Shown here piece after piece: positions 11,120 through 23,003 of a stretch of 64,000 nt of DNA (positions within the stretch are counted from its first letter, which is position 1; the number at the start of each line of letters is the position of its first letter). A program made the translations under genes and the position numbers. The notes beneath the pieces were generated by a model that saw only the letters and a list, made by a program, of their open reading frames with translations, searched no databases and was not told where the DNA came from. This stretch comes from Morchella semilibera (taxonomy: Eukaryota > Ascomycota > Pezizomycetes > Pezizales > Morchellaceae): the NCBI GenBank assembly GCA_009192285.1, contig CM018603.1, positions 4,771,613 to 4,835,612 on the forward strand, written 5' to 3'.

Positions 11120-12065
11120 TGTTACGGGTTTTGGAAAATGGAGACAGGAAGAACAGCAAGAAAGGGAAAATCTCCCTATGCTACTAAACTCCCAATGGGC
11201 GTACTAGAGAGGCACAGTGGTGCGAGTATGGGGCGGATTGCGGAGTTGCAGAATCACTAGTGAAAGCACATTTCTTCGAACCTAAAATTAATCCCCAAAA
11301 CATTAAAGCACCGGCATAGGTGCTCGTGACACCAGTGGGTATATAAGGGGGTAGCAGTTCAAGTTTGGAACCGATCAGACCAAAACTGATCGAATGGCGA
11401 AGGTTTCGAGAAAGATAATGCTGGTGACTCCTCAGGGGAAGGTAAGACTACTAGTACCTGACACCTCCAGTACCCAATCGTTGACAATCCTAATGTTGAG
11501 CCATGCTCGTTAGTGATAGATGACAATGCGGGGAAAGAGTTGGCGAAAGAAGTCGAGGCCCGGTACCAAAGTGTTGTCAGGTAGGCTGACACTTTCCCGC
11601 TGACAAAAACTGAGTGTATGCAGTAGCGCGATGTAACATAAGGAATTTAAAAGGCGTTGTAAATGTTGGCGTTGGTGTTTGGTTTCCTTAGCGTTATCAA
11701 GGTCTTCTGGTCTCCCAAATATTTGTTGTAATGATAGTTCTTAGTCCGCGTGACATTTGCGTGAGATATAAATATAGTGTCATTCTCCGACTTTGTTCCA
11801 ATCATCATCGATGAAGAAAGAGTCTTGACGATATATAAATCTATTATCTCTATTCTATACGCTCTTAGTGATTCTTGAAAATATCTACCTGAACCAATCT
11901 TTGTGTTAGCATTACTCAACTCCAAGACTTTTACACTCATTGGACTAGCATTGGACAACAGAGGTTCTTGTTACGTTTAGACTGAAGTGACCCCTCGTCA
12001 GTTAGCGTTTCGGACTCTGAGCTCTTTGCAATACTACTCCAGTAGTCTGGTGCAACACCCTAATA
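11120..12065 (+). mobile_element. Solo LTR, family B (B2)
   Basis: 946-bp unit TGTTACGGG...CACCCTAATA with perfect TSD CCCAG at 11115-11119 and 12066-12070. It has the TATA-like GGGTATATAAGGGGG near 11338 in its + orientation. It lies inside the first bases of LTR A2, so B2 is younger than A2. Confidence 0.9.
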
Positions 12066-12389
12066 CCCAGTGTCTTGGCACTGGTCCTGACAATTTGGTA
12101 GTTGCAGTGCTATTGGGATGGGGTTATGCTAAGTGAGGATGGGGTGGGATGAGGTGAGGTTATCGTCATTTGTTTCTATGAGGTTCGGTTGCAGGTAGGA
12201 TTGGTAATGGAATTTACGGAGATGTTGGGGAGGAATACGAGGTGTAGTTATACAGGAGTTTCTATGACTTTCGATGAGCTGATATATGAATCATATTGGA
12301 ATGATGGAGGAGGATGTTCAAAACCACATGTAGATGTTTTCCTTGGTTATTTCTTTCTATTCTCGTTGTCTCATCTTCCTGTTATCTAG

Positions 12390-13320
12390 AAGCATTCCCA
12401 GGCCAACATTGGGTTCAACTAGCAAGATCAAACCTGTTGGAACTTGAAGCACTAAACATGAAAATACATATCCACTGGGGGTACCAGGACATGTGGAGGT
12501 GGATGGCAACGAACATACAGACAAATGGGCAAAAAGAGGGGCACAGGGTGAAAGGGTCAAACCAGATGCAAAGGTATCAATCACCCACTTGAAGAGGAAA
12601 ATCAAGGAGCAGTCTGTCGCTACTTGGAGAGATAACTGGAAAACTATGAAGAAAGGAAGGAGCTATAGAGCTGCTCCTTCCTCCAAGATGTCTGCACTCC
12701 TTCGTTGAAACATACCAAGGAAACTTGCAAGCACAATTATCCAAATGCGAATAGGTCATGGATACATCAAGTCCTACCTATCCAGAATAACAACAACAAA
12801 TATTGATGCAGTAGAATGCAGGTGCGGGTACCTCCAGGAAACCCCAATTCACCTGCTACTTTACTGCAAACAACATCCACTACCAGAACTCACAAAGTAT
12901 TTTACCGCTACAATCAAACCAATGCCACTCAACTGGATTACCACCATGCATACAGGCACAGGACTTTAGGCAATCATCGATAAGTTCCTTCTACCATCCC
13001 AGATCACCAGTAGGAACTGGACACTAGTGGAAAGGGTTGGAAATAGAGGAGAACACGTTGGATGGGGGAGACTTGGGGAAGAAGGAGAAAGAGAAGGAGA
13101 AGAATAGCTACCAAGGTGCTTGCACCTATCATTATGAACTGGAATGGGGAGGACAACATGCATGATAACATTGAAAGAGGGTTGATAGGAACATGACCAT
13201 GAGGAGGATTCGCTGTATAAAAGATGGGATATGACCGTGATGATTGGGTTCTTTCTTTGTATGCCATATCCGGATTTGGATGCAAGCAGTATGAGTAATA
13301 AATAAATAAAAATAAATAAA
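12390..13320 (+). mobile_element. 5'-truncated LINE (Tad/I-like), RNase H part
   Basis: 931-bp non-LTR retrotransposon 3' end. It encodes an RNase H tail with VPGHVEVDGNEHTDKWAKRG, then a C-terminal zinc-knuckle-like region (CRCGYLQETPIHLLLYC). It finishes in an (AATA)n-type tail at about 13295-13320. It is flanked by a perfect 16-bp TSD, TCTTCCTGTTATCTAG, at 12374-12389 and 13321-13336, which is LTR A sequence. Reading frame interruptions are present at about 12708 and 12968. The 5' truncation and A-rich tail are typical of target-primed insertion. Confidence 0.9.
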
Positions 13321-13869
13321 TCTTCCTGTTATCTAGCTACATAGGGATATACTCCTATTACCAATCCATAGCCAAAATCCCCTTGCAACATTCCTTGGGA
13401 AAACGAGGAAGCTTATGGTACCTCTTATCGTTCCCGTTGAAATCTATTTGGTCCTTACCCTCTCTGCCTTGTGTCCTTTTCCTCTGTCTTTGCCTTGGCT
13501 CTGGCTGGTGGCTGTATTTGTGCCTGTCCAATGCTCTTCTTGTCCCGTCAGTGTTCTCGTTGTGCTGGCTGTCCGTCTCACGTCCTCTTGCGTCACCATC
13601 GTCATCTGTCACGTTGTGCCCGGTTCCTCCATCACAGTCTATACTAATCAAGACCTTTCTTCTTTGCATATATTAATAATGGTATTGATCATGAGATCAT
13701 GCTTTGTATGTGTATTAGCAATCAATAGCTTTGCCTTTAGTTATATTAATATTGGTGCCGATTAGAGGACCATGCTAGATCTCTATATTGATGTTACTAG
13801 TACTTACAGAGCAAAGAATTTTTTTTTCCCTATACTATTATTAGTTTTATCTCAGGGTATAAATGAATT

Positions 13870-15235
13870 TTGATATCACCATTATAAAGTTTGATTTTTA
13901 TTTCAAAATAACTGCTTACGATACCTTCCACTGAAGTTCATTGCATGTTTGAATTCATCAACAAAACAGACAAAACTGCTTATCCAAAAGTTTACAACTC
14001 AACCCTATTTTGCTGCAGTGATGGTTTACCTTCTGTGATGGAGTAACTGGAAGGCAAGGTAGCGGGAGACAATAATGATCCAGAAGGACTCGAGCAGCAC
14101 AGCCAGCATAACGAGAATACTAATGAGGGTGAGGACAACACCGGGCGGACACAAGCACAGGCACCGGTGAGGGCAAAGGCAAGGGCAGAGGCAAAAGGGA
14201 GCGCAGCAGAGGAAGTGAAGACTGGATGGACCTCAACAAGAAAGATAAGGGGTACTATGAGTTTTTTCGTTACTGAAAGTAGATAACGTGGTCAAGGGAG
14301 CTATGGCTACAAATAGAAGTATATTCCTATATACCGAGATAACAGGAAGACGAGACAAAGAGAAAGGAGAGAAAGAACTAAACCAAAAGTCTTCCTGCAC
14401 TATTTAACACCCTCCTCCACCAGTCCGCTATGACTCATATCTTAACCTATGAAATCCCATGGAAACACCTAATACACCCACACCTCATATTCCTCCCCAC
14501 CATCATCTGCTCTATTTATATTACAAATCCATCACGCCTTTGAATCTCATAAAAACTAGTGAAGATATCCTCCCCTCATCTCGTCTCCTCGCCTAACATC
14601 ACTTCATTAGTTACAACAACGTTCCGGCTATCAAACCTTGGGGCCCGATGCCAAGATGCTGGACACCTTCTTCAGTTATTGATGAACAAGATACACTATA
14701 TTGAATTGTTAGTTTTGTCAACAACTTCCTTTCAGAACCTATCAAAAACTCTGTTGCTATATGTCCAGGCAGATCCTACAATATGGACAAAGACAAACCA
14801 GATGTTATTACTTTGTTGAATAAGAATGAGTAAGTTAATTAATTTTCTATATAGAGCAATAAAACTAAGAGGTTTCTACTTAGATTTGCTGACCTGACAT
14901 ATATACAATTTGACAACATAGCATCTGCACCTGCATGTGCCACTATATACGCAGCTGGTAAAGTTGTAGGGGAACCTGAGGGAATTATTAATTCCTTCCA
15001 CACTGGCTAGGGATCATTTGATGTATGATCATCCTACAATAATTTGAGGCTGCCTCTAAGTCAGCTTCCCAAAAGTCTATTATAGTTAAGTGGTATTTAC
15101 CACCAGTAAAAATGTGGTAGAGTACAAAACTACTCCAAGTTGATAGTGTTACACAAACACTGGAAGCTTGATTGGTAGATTTATCAACGATAATGCATCC
15201 TGACATACTTTTCTGGATTGTGTGGTACACTCCGG
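13870..15235 (+). pseudogene. Family D gene, copy 2 (unrecognised)
   Basis: Homologue of 360-1400 in the opposite orientation. Segments in order: VHCMFEFINKTDKT and YNSTLFCCSDGLPS up to 14033; then LTR A3; then a stretch near 14690-14830 matching the CDMGKEKPVV region, with an intron (GTAAGT near 14831 to AG near 14881); a FADLTYIQFDNIASAPA segment; and FEAASKSASQKSIIVKWYLP near 15035. Stops are frequent. The intron is at the same place as in copy 1. Tc1 relic 2 follows directly. Function unknown. Confidence 0.5.
14034..14665 (-). mobile_element. Solo LTR, family A (A3)
   Basis: 632-bp unit in reverse orientation (TGTGATGGAGTAACTGG...GATGCTGGACA) with perfect TSD CCTTC at 14029-14033 and 14666-14670. 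It belongs to a subgroup with GGAAGGCAAGGTAG near its end, shared with A13 and A15. It interrupts family D copy 2 in frame with the surrounding homology. Confidence 0.9.
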
Positions 15236-15330
15236 TGACAGAAGTCTTGGCGATTTTGTATGACAATAGCGCAAACTTGCACTTTTCACAACCACGACAC
15301 AATTTCACATCACGAAAACTCAATACAGAG

Positions 15331-17032
15331 ATGCCGAGAGAAGACAGAATTGAAGGACAGAGTCGCCTGACTGATTTTGAAAAGAGCCAAATCATTGCTC
15401 TCCAGCAGGAGTTTGGCAATGTAGCCAGAATCCTCCCTCGCTTGACATACCTCTGCTCAGATAGTACTGTCAGCAATTCTGTCCAGCGTTACCAAACTGT
15501 CCCGGCGCCTTGGCATCTATCCCGACGGCCCGGTAGGTGATGCATGGTTATGATGGTTGTGGTAATGTTAAGCGAGAAGCGGGGAACGCGAGTGGGAGGT
15601 TGTCGTCATTAGGTTCTAGGAGGTTCGATGGCGTGATGGATTGGTAATGTAGAATAGCGGAGATGGTGGGGAGGATTCTGAGGTGTGAGAGCGACGGGTT
15701 TCTATGGGGTTCTATGAGCGAAAGTGTGAGTTATAGTGGATCAGTGGAGGAGGTGTGTTAAATAGCGGGGATAGATGTTTTCCTTAGTTCTTTCTTTCTT
15801 TTCTCTCTGTCTCGTCTTCCTGTTATCTCGGTACATAGGAATCTACTCCTATTTCTAAAGCCATAGCCTCTCGTACCAAAGACTCGATCCTCTGACAAGG
15901 GGAAGCTCATAGTATCTCTCATCGTTCTCGTTGAGGTCCATTCGGTCCTCACCCTCCCTGCTCTGTGCTCCTGTGCCCTCGCTCTTGCCTTTGTCTTCGC
16001 CGGTGCTTGTGCTTGTGCCTGCCCGGTGTTGTCCCTGTCTTCATCGGCCCCCTCGTCGAGTACACTGTGCTCCTCGAGTCCCTCTGCGTCATCATTGTCA
16101 TCTTCTTCTTTGCGTCGGGTTACTCCGTCACACAAACCTGCAACTCTACCAAAAATTCAGCTACCTCTGGGAGACCCTTTAAGATAGATTTCAAAACCCG
16201 AAATCACATCTAAACTGATGCAAAAGCAAATAGAACAAAGTCTTTTCGCCAATTACGAGACAATCTAGCATCCGAGGTCTCGATTAGGACTGTAAAATGT
16301 TCTCTCAAAAAGATGGGCATTTGCGAATGAAAAGCCGCAGGCAGACCACTTCTAAAGCTCGAACATGCTACTAAAAGGCTTGCTTGGGCCCTTGCACACA
16401 GGCATTGGACAATGGCGGACTGGGGAAGCGTCAGCTGGAGCGATGAATGTTCAGTGGAAATGTGCAGACATGCCCGTCATATATGGGTCTCTCGTTCTTG
16501 GTGGGGAGAGTGGGAATAAATGTATCAATCCTATACAAAGAAGTGGGGTGGTAGAACTGATGGTGTGGGGGTGCTCTTGGAGGAGAAATCACAGCATCTT
16601 TGTCCCTATCATCATAAAATCCATGGATCAGTTTATCCATACCTGCCTAGAAACCTGCATGAAACCTGTCTATGATAGAGTAGAGAAAATCCCTACTAAG
16701 CAACCTAACCTTCATGCAGAATAATGCAGTAGTAGTACACACAAGATAATCTCCTATGATTTGGTTAATAGCAGATCATATCATACTGGAAAATTGCCAT
16801 TCTTATTCCTCTGATATAAAACCTAGCGAGCATTTCCGGAAATACTTCAATGTTCAGCTTCACACATCATACCCAAAACCTTGCAAACACCAGAGGAAGA
16901 CCAGAAGTAGTTAAAGCAAGACTTGCTTAAGTTCCTCCATGTGTATGGGAGGAAATAGAACAGGATATTCTGAAAAACCTGACAAAATCAATGGTGGGCC
17001 ATATAAAGGCTTTTGTGGGGGCAGGGGGATAG
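15331..17032 (+). pseudogene. Tc1-like transposase relic 2, split by LTR A4
   Basis: Starts MPREDRIEGQSRLTDFEKSQ with a helix-turn-helix (STVSNSVQRYQ) up to 15497. LTR A4 intervenes, and coding resumes at 16138 with a SGRPFKID linker, KCSLKKMGI, WSDECSVEM near 16437 (first Asp), FMQNNAVVVHT near 16715 (Asp replaced by Asn in this reading) and SSDIKPSEHF near 16815 (Glu region). Stops and frameshifts throughout. The 3' end is cut by the Helitron at 17033, and TACAAAGTATCAGA after 23032 resembles the Tc1 relic 3 tail (TACACAAAGTATTAGA). The inferred target is therefore this element. Confidence 0.7.
15498..16132 (+). mobile_element. Solo LTR, family A (A4)
   Basis: 635-bp unit TGTCCCGGCGCC...TCCGTCACA with perfect TSD CAAAC at 15493-15497 and 16133-16137. 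It has a TTAAATAGCGGGG box near 15760 and a CT-rich leader. It carries the longest version of the shared antisense frame (15758-16135, minus strand). It splits Tc1 relic 2. Confidence 0.92.
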
Positions 17033-17077
17033 TCTACTATGTACTAGATTACATCCATTTGCGCGCGCGCTTGGCAG

Positions 17078-17136
17078 GTTACCCGGCTTGATTACCCGGC
17101 TTGATTACCCGGCTTAGTGGAGGGTTACCCGGCTTG
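17078..17136. repeat. Tandem TTACCCGGCTTGA repeat
   Basis: Four close copies of GGTTACCCGGCTTG / ATTACCCGGCTTG in the Helitron 5' region, just inside the presumed left end and next to a GCGCGCGCGC run. GC content is high compared with the rest of the Helitron. Confidence 0.7.
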
Positions 17137-17149
17137 CGCGCCCTCCAGG

Positions 17150-17320
17150 TGTGGTGTCGCTTGGGTGCGCAACCTGCGGAGTTGCGGTTCCCCACCAAAA
17201 AAGACCCGTTTTCGACCCTCAAAATAACCCCAGGTGCGTCAAAGCGCCGGTACCCCCGCTCATGACACCGGTGGGTATATGAGAGCTGGGTGTTGAGCTC
17301 TCCATGAAAAAATACCTTTT
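17150..17320 (+). promoter_or_regulatory. LTR-B-like promoter segment in the Helitron 5' region
   Basis: This stretch resembles the promoter part of family B LTRs. It shares CTGCGGAGTTGCGG, GTTTTCGACCCT, AAATAACCCC, CAAAGCGCCGG and GACACCGGTGGGTATAT with B2 and B5 in the same order and spacing. The TATATGAG box at 17275-17282 corresponds to the TATATAAG of the LTRs and points toward the Helitron gene, whose first ATG is about 340 bp downstream. A promoter function is inferred from position and similarity only. Confidence 0.55.
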
Positions 17321-17618
17321 TTGAAAAAAAACTTTTTGATCCTCTACTATTGACTGCTACCAATACTGTTGATTCCTACCATACTATTGACTCCTACCAA
17401 TTTGGGAATACTTCTTGATATTTTGACCATCTACTGATTACCGCACACTACTCGCACCTAGCTCTCAAAACACTTACTACACACAAAATCTGTATGTTAT
17501 ATGATTCCTTGATATGGGATAAGTCGGGAATAGGGAACTGATTATAGGGAGAATTGTAGATTCCGAATAGGTTAACGGTTTTTGAAGCTACTATACATAT
17601 TCAAATTCCTTATCCAAT

Positions 17619-20600
17619 ATGTCTACCAGAAGATGTACAAAATGCAGAAGGGAAAAATCCTTGGGGGATTTTAACGTAGACAATGAAGGACGGCCAAGAA
17701 GGCAGTGCCGTAAATGTTTAGTAAGTATTAATTGAGCGAAATAATAGTATTTATACTGATGATAATAAATAGAGTAGAGATACTATCAGAAGACAACGGC
17801 GGAATCAATTACGGAACGCGGAAGAAAATTATCTGATGAATGTAAGCAAATATTCAAAATATATTAGACTTTTTGATTCTAAAAGATACTATAGATAAAC
17901 ACAATCCCTCAGGGACCTCCAACGTTGCCTTTAGCATTTTTGTCCTCACGGCAACGGTGGAAAACCTTAGAGCTTGGGGGAATGACAATAATTTGCAGTG
18001 ACTGCAATGCTGCACATTGGATAATTGAACGAGTTCATGGTAGTCTTTAGCCATCCCACGTTTTGAAAGCTGTTGCAAAAAAGGGGATGTCGTTTTGCCT
18101 GATTTACGCCCGACGCCTGAGTATTTGCAGTATTTGTTGGAATCATTAGATACTGTTGCAAGAGAGTTCAGGAATAAAATAAGAGAGTACAACTCAGCGT
18201 TAGCATTCACTTCGGTGAAATATAATGCTGACAACAGACTGGCTGAAAGAGTAAGAGCGGGTGTTACATGTTTTCAAATACATGGAGAACTTTATCATTT
18301 ACAGGGCCCACTAGATCCCGCTCCCGCTGCAGTACCAACTTTTGCGCAACTTTATTTCTATGATCCACGGTATGCTGCTAAGGCACGTCAAGAACGACAT
18401 CCTACCTTGAACGTTACTATTTTGGAACGTCTAACAAATGAGTTAAACAATGTAAATCATTTTGTTGGGGTTTATAAAACAGCAAAAGAACGTTTAGCCT
18501 CTGCGTCTTCTGAGGATGGGAATGCACGAGTACTACTGAATCCTCAGCTACAATTGATTATGGAGAGTGGGGCAGACCGACGCCGTGAGAATTTGCCTAC
18601 AAGCAATGAAGTAGCGGTTATACTTCCAGATGAATACGGTCAAGCAGGTTTCCGAGACATAGTACTTGCATACCGAAACCCTACGGAGAACAATCTGTTC
18701 AGTGTTATAAATCCAAATGCCGTTGCATTACGTTTTGTTATTCCCCTGTGGTGACTTGGGTTACCATTGGAGCCTTGAGCTACGAAATGAAAGAGGCACA
18801 CGGAAAAATCTTCGAATAAGCCAACGCGCTTTTTATAGGTAAATTTGACTCTTCGATAAAAATATATAATGAATTAATACTCACATACATTAGATACCGG
18901 TTACATGAGCGGGGAACAGAGCCAAAAACATTGTTCTTAGGGCAAAGGCTGTTACAGCAATATTTGGTAAATGCGTGGGCTGTCTGTGATCAGAATAAAT
19001 TAAACTGGATCCGTTTGAACCAAAATCAGCTCCATTCAGATTTGTACAATGGGCTTGCAGATGCGTTGATTCAACAAGACTTTAATCTTGAAGAGACGGG
19101 GCGAAGAATTATTCTACCAAGCAGCTATACCGGTGGTGACCGTATATGCAACAGCTATTTCAAGACTCTATGGCGATTGTTCATCATTTTGGCCGGCCCA
19201 CGCTCTTTATCACTTTTACTGCAAATCCCAAGTGGACAGAGATTGTAGCGGAGTTGAAACCAGGTCAAACGGCTGTGGATAGCCTTGATTTGGTAGCAAG
19301 GGTATTCCATATGAAACAACAGGAGGTTCTCAAGGAGTTAAAGCACAAGAATGTATTTGGTAGATATTTAGGCTGTGTTTGGACTATTGAGTATCAAAAA
19401 CGTGGCCTGCCGCACATGCATTTGCTCTTATTCCTGCATCCAGATGATAGATTTATAGACGCCGACCGCATTGATCAAATAGTCTGTGCAGAATTCCCTG
19501 ATCCAGCAACAGATCCACATGGGGAGCTTGAAGCAATTATCAAAAGCTGTATGGTTCACGGGCCTTGCGGGAACGCTAATCCGAATTCACCATGTATGAC
19601 AGCAACCTCTCCTGCAGGTACTAAAACCTGTTCCAAAAGGTACCCGAAAGCCTTCCAGTCTGAAACGGTGGTTCAAGAAGATGGTTACCCACTATACCGA
19701 AGGAGAAACAACGGGAGGATTCACACAGTACCCTTACAAGGTTCAGCAACAGGACAAGCAACTTTTGATCTTGACAACCGATGGGTAGTACCTTATAACC
19801 CATATCTGTCCTGGCGATACAAAGCACATATAAATGTGGAGGTTTGCGCCTCAGTGCAAGCTATAAAATATATACACAAATATATATATAAAGGATCTGA
19901 CCGGACAACTCTGCAAGTTGGTGGGGAACTGGATGAAGTGCAGCGGTATCTCCAAGGCCGATATATTGGACTGACTGAAGCCGTTTGGAGACTGTTTGAA
20001 TACGCTATGCATGAGGAACAACCATCTGTTACTCATCTGGCTATTCACTTACCAGGAGAGCAACCAATCATTTATAATGCTAATGCTACTCATGAGGAAC
20101 TGTTGCAACTGATGGATAGAACACGTTCAACACTGATGGCTCATTTTCAGTATAATGCTGAAAATGAAGATGGTAGACAATATCTCTATCACGAGTTCCC
20201 CGCTCATTTTACTTATAATGGCCAGTCGAGAAGATGGTGCAGGCGTAAGCAAGGAACTGCTATTGGTCGTATTTATCACTGTAATCCTATGATGGGGGAA
20301 AAATATTATCTACGTTTGTTACTGACGGTAATACGGGGTGCCAAATCTTTCGAACATCTGAGAACAATCAATAACGTTCCTCAACCAACTTTCAAAGCTG
20401 CCTGTATTGCTCTCGGTTTATTGGATGATGATCAGGAGTGGATACAATGCTTCAATGAGGCAGTTATATTCTCAAGCGGGTCCTCACTACGTACACTCTT
20501 TTCAACGGCAATTCTTTTTGGAGATGTAACCGATCCTACTGCTGTATGGAATCAATTTGCGCCAAATATATGTGATGATCTACCAAATACGTTACAGAAC

Positions 20601-22204
20601 AACCCTTTTCTCAATGTTCCAGCTGATTTCCCGGAACCCCATCTTGACTACGGGTTGTACCTTATTGCTCGCATGCTTGCAGATTCTAACAAGAATCTTT
20701 CCGACTTTGGGCTACCGGAGTATACATTTGATTGAAATCGATCTGCTGGGAATGAAATGATTGCTGCAGAGCTAAATTACGACTGGGGTATGGAGGAAAC
20801 ACTACAAGCTGAACGGGTGCTACAACTAAATGATGATCAACTGGAATGTTTCAATAAAATCGTTGAGACAGTTAGCAACACAGGATCTGAGCAATTTTTT
20901 CTGCAAGGACCAGCAGGGACAGGAAAGACGTTTTTGTATAAAGCGTTGTGTAATCACTTCCGTTCTCAAGAAAAGATTGTTCTCTGTGTTGGCTCCTCTG
21001 GAATTGCTGCACAGCTCCTCCCAGGTGGCCGCACATCGCACTCTCGGTTCAAAATTCCAATTAATATAAATGAAACATCGGTATGCAATATTAGTCGGAA
21101 TAGTATGTTAGCCGGCCTGCTTAAGCAGACTGCACTCATAATTTGGGATGAGGTACCGATGCAGCATAAGTACTGCTTCGAGGCAGTTAATAGAACACTT
21201 AATGATGTTTGTGGTTCCGGAGATGATGCACTATTTGGTGGTATCCCAATCATTCTTGGTAGTGATTTTGCACAGATTCTTCCAGTAGTTCCAAGAGGTA
21301 ACCGTGGGTCAACAGTTGAGGCATGTTTTCAGCGGTCGATTCTGTGGCCACGCTTTGAACTGCTTCGTCTACGGATCAATATGAGAGTGCGTAGTGGTAG
21401 AGAAAATAATGAGTTCGGAAGTTGGCTTGGTCTCATGTCCCATGAACATCTGTGGCAAGGGGTTATAAATCTTCCCCCATTCATTCAGCGGTGTACTACG
21501 GTCTTAGATCTCTGTCACCATGTTTTTCCCCCTGACTTAGTTAGAGGTGCAGGTATAAACCATGAGGCATTTTAGGGAGAGCAATCCTTGCGATGCGTAA
21601 TGATACTGTTACAGAGTTTAATGATATAGTTCTTGGGCAGTTACCAGGCGAAGTACATAATTACTATGCGGTTGATGCTGTTAGTCTTGATAATTCTGAA
21701 GAAGAAGCCAATGCGTTGCCTGTTGAATATCTCCAGAGCTTGAATCCTGCCTCAATACCACCCTCCAACCTTAAGTTAAAAATAGGAGCTCCAGTGATCC
21801 TTCTGAGAAATCTTTATCCAAAACAAGGTTTATGTAACAGAACGCGAATGACTATCACCCGACTCGAGCAGCGGTGTATTGAGGCTAGGATCTTAGGCGG
21901 AGATTTTGATGGGCATGTTAAGGTTATTCCAAGAATAAAGCTATCAACTAACAAAAAGGAACTGTCATTCATCATAACAAGGAGGCAATTTCCTATTCGA
22001 TTGTGCTTTGCTATGTCGGCAAACAAGTCACAAGGGCAGTCATTGGATGTTGTAGGAGTGGATTTGCGGTCCGCACCATTTTCTCATGGGCAATTGTATG
22101 TGGCGTTATCAAGGGTTACCAATATCGGAGGGTTAAGAGTACTGCAAACGGAGGAACGGGAGTCACAGACTGAAAATGTGGTATATCCAGAAGTATTGTT
22201 ATAA
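17619..22204 (+). pseudogene. Helitron Rep/PIF1-helicase (RepHel), disrupted
   Basis: Rolling-circle replication initiator fused to a 5'-3' helicase. The first exon starts MSTRRCTKCRREKS and ends QCRKCL (a CxxC...CxxC zinc ribbon), with an intron at 17721-17772. Helitron-like N-terminal sequence follows (FESCCKKGDVVLPDL near 18060; about 18095-18838), with an intron at about 18839-18891. The HUH motif GLPHMHLLLF is near 19404, the two-tyrosine motif KYIHKYIYKG near 19865, Walker A GPAGTGKT at 20907-20930, Walker B IIWDEVPM near 21140, and the helicase end YVALSRVTNIG near 22095. Damage is light: frameshifts near 18745 and 19140, and a stop plus frameshift at 21573. The catalytic motifs are intact, so inactivation looks recent. 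Confidence 0.88.
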
Positions 22205-23003
22205 ATTATTGTTGTTTTCTTATATTTGTATGCGTTGTATTTTCTTTTATTTCACTTGGGTTTTATATTATTTGGTTGTAGTATTGGTAGAGTTCTATTA
22301 TCACGCTACTCAAAGGTGGTAAGTAATGTTATTGCTTTTCAGCTTCGCTTTATACTAACAATTCTAGATTATTTGCGGTGGAATATGATTGGTAGTGAAT
22401 GTTATTGGGGCGGAATCGTGGTGCAGGATGGTAGGTGAATTCGTATTGCGATTAACTATTTACTAACAAATTTACAGGATCTCGACATTGGTTGTACTTG
22501 GTAGAATAGGTATTGGAGGTAGCCGATGGATTTCTGGAAAACGGTATGTATCAAGCTTAAGTATTATTATTCGGTGTTACTAATATAAATATAGTGGACG
22601 GACAGCCTCTGTTTGACACAGTTTGTATTGAAGGTAGTTGAAGGTTTTTGTAGAATACGGTATGTATCTATTTCCAGTATTTTATTAACTATTACTAACA
22701 CAACCATAGGTAATGCGTATACTTTATGGAATTGGTGTAGGCCAAATATATTTTACTGACTAACAAAGAGTAAGTGAATTCCCCCCTTACTCTACCCTCC
22801 GAAACGATATGACTAACTACAGAATAGATCGCCTGGATAATTTTCAAAGATTGGATTGGATGGTAGAACAGGGTAGTATTGTTAACTTTGTATTTTTTTT
22901 TTCAGCATTTTTTTTCTATCTAATTTCTGTATTCTGTATATTGTATGATTTAAGAATAAATCCTTACCCAAATATATGTACTCACTATAACTTGCATTCG
23001 CAA
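22205..23003 (+). other. Helitron 3' non-coding region
   Basis: AT-rich sequence between the helicase stop and the terminal hairpin. No captured gene is recognised. A short motif around GGTATGTATC recurs near 22530 and 22660. Confidence 0.5.

Larger units (their letters stand above)
11112..13636 (+). mobile_element. Solo LTR, family A (A2), split by LTR B2 and a LINE
   Basis: Starts TGTCCCAG at 11112, is interrupted after eight bases by LTR B2 (11120-12065), resumes TGTCTTGGCACTGG at 12071, is interrupted again by a LINE (12390-13320), and ends TCCATCACA at 13636. Removing both insertions leaves a normal family A unit of about 630 bp. Its own flanks are GCCTA and GTCTA, a TSD with one transition. 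It sits in family E sequence. Confidence 0.85.

Noticed and set aside
13295-13320. Microsatellite AATA as an independent repeat
   Set aside because: It is the 3' tail of the LINE, directly before its target duplication.
17040-17130. Possible telomere- or rDNA-like GC-rich repeat
   Set aside because: Only four copies of a 13-14-bp unit inside a Helitron; no rRNA or telomere motif.
20826-21253. Antisense frames across the Helitron helicase
   Set aside because: They are complements of the well-supported helicase coding and have no motifs.
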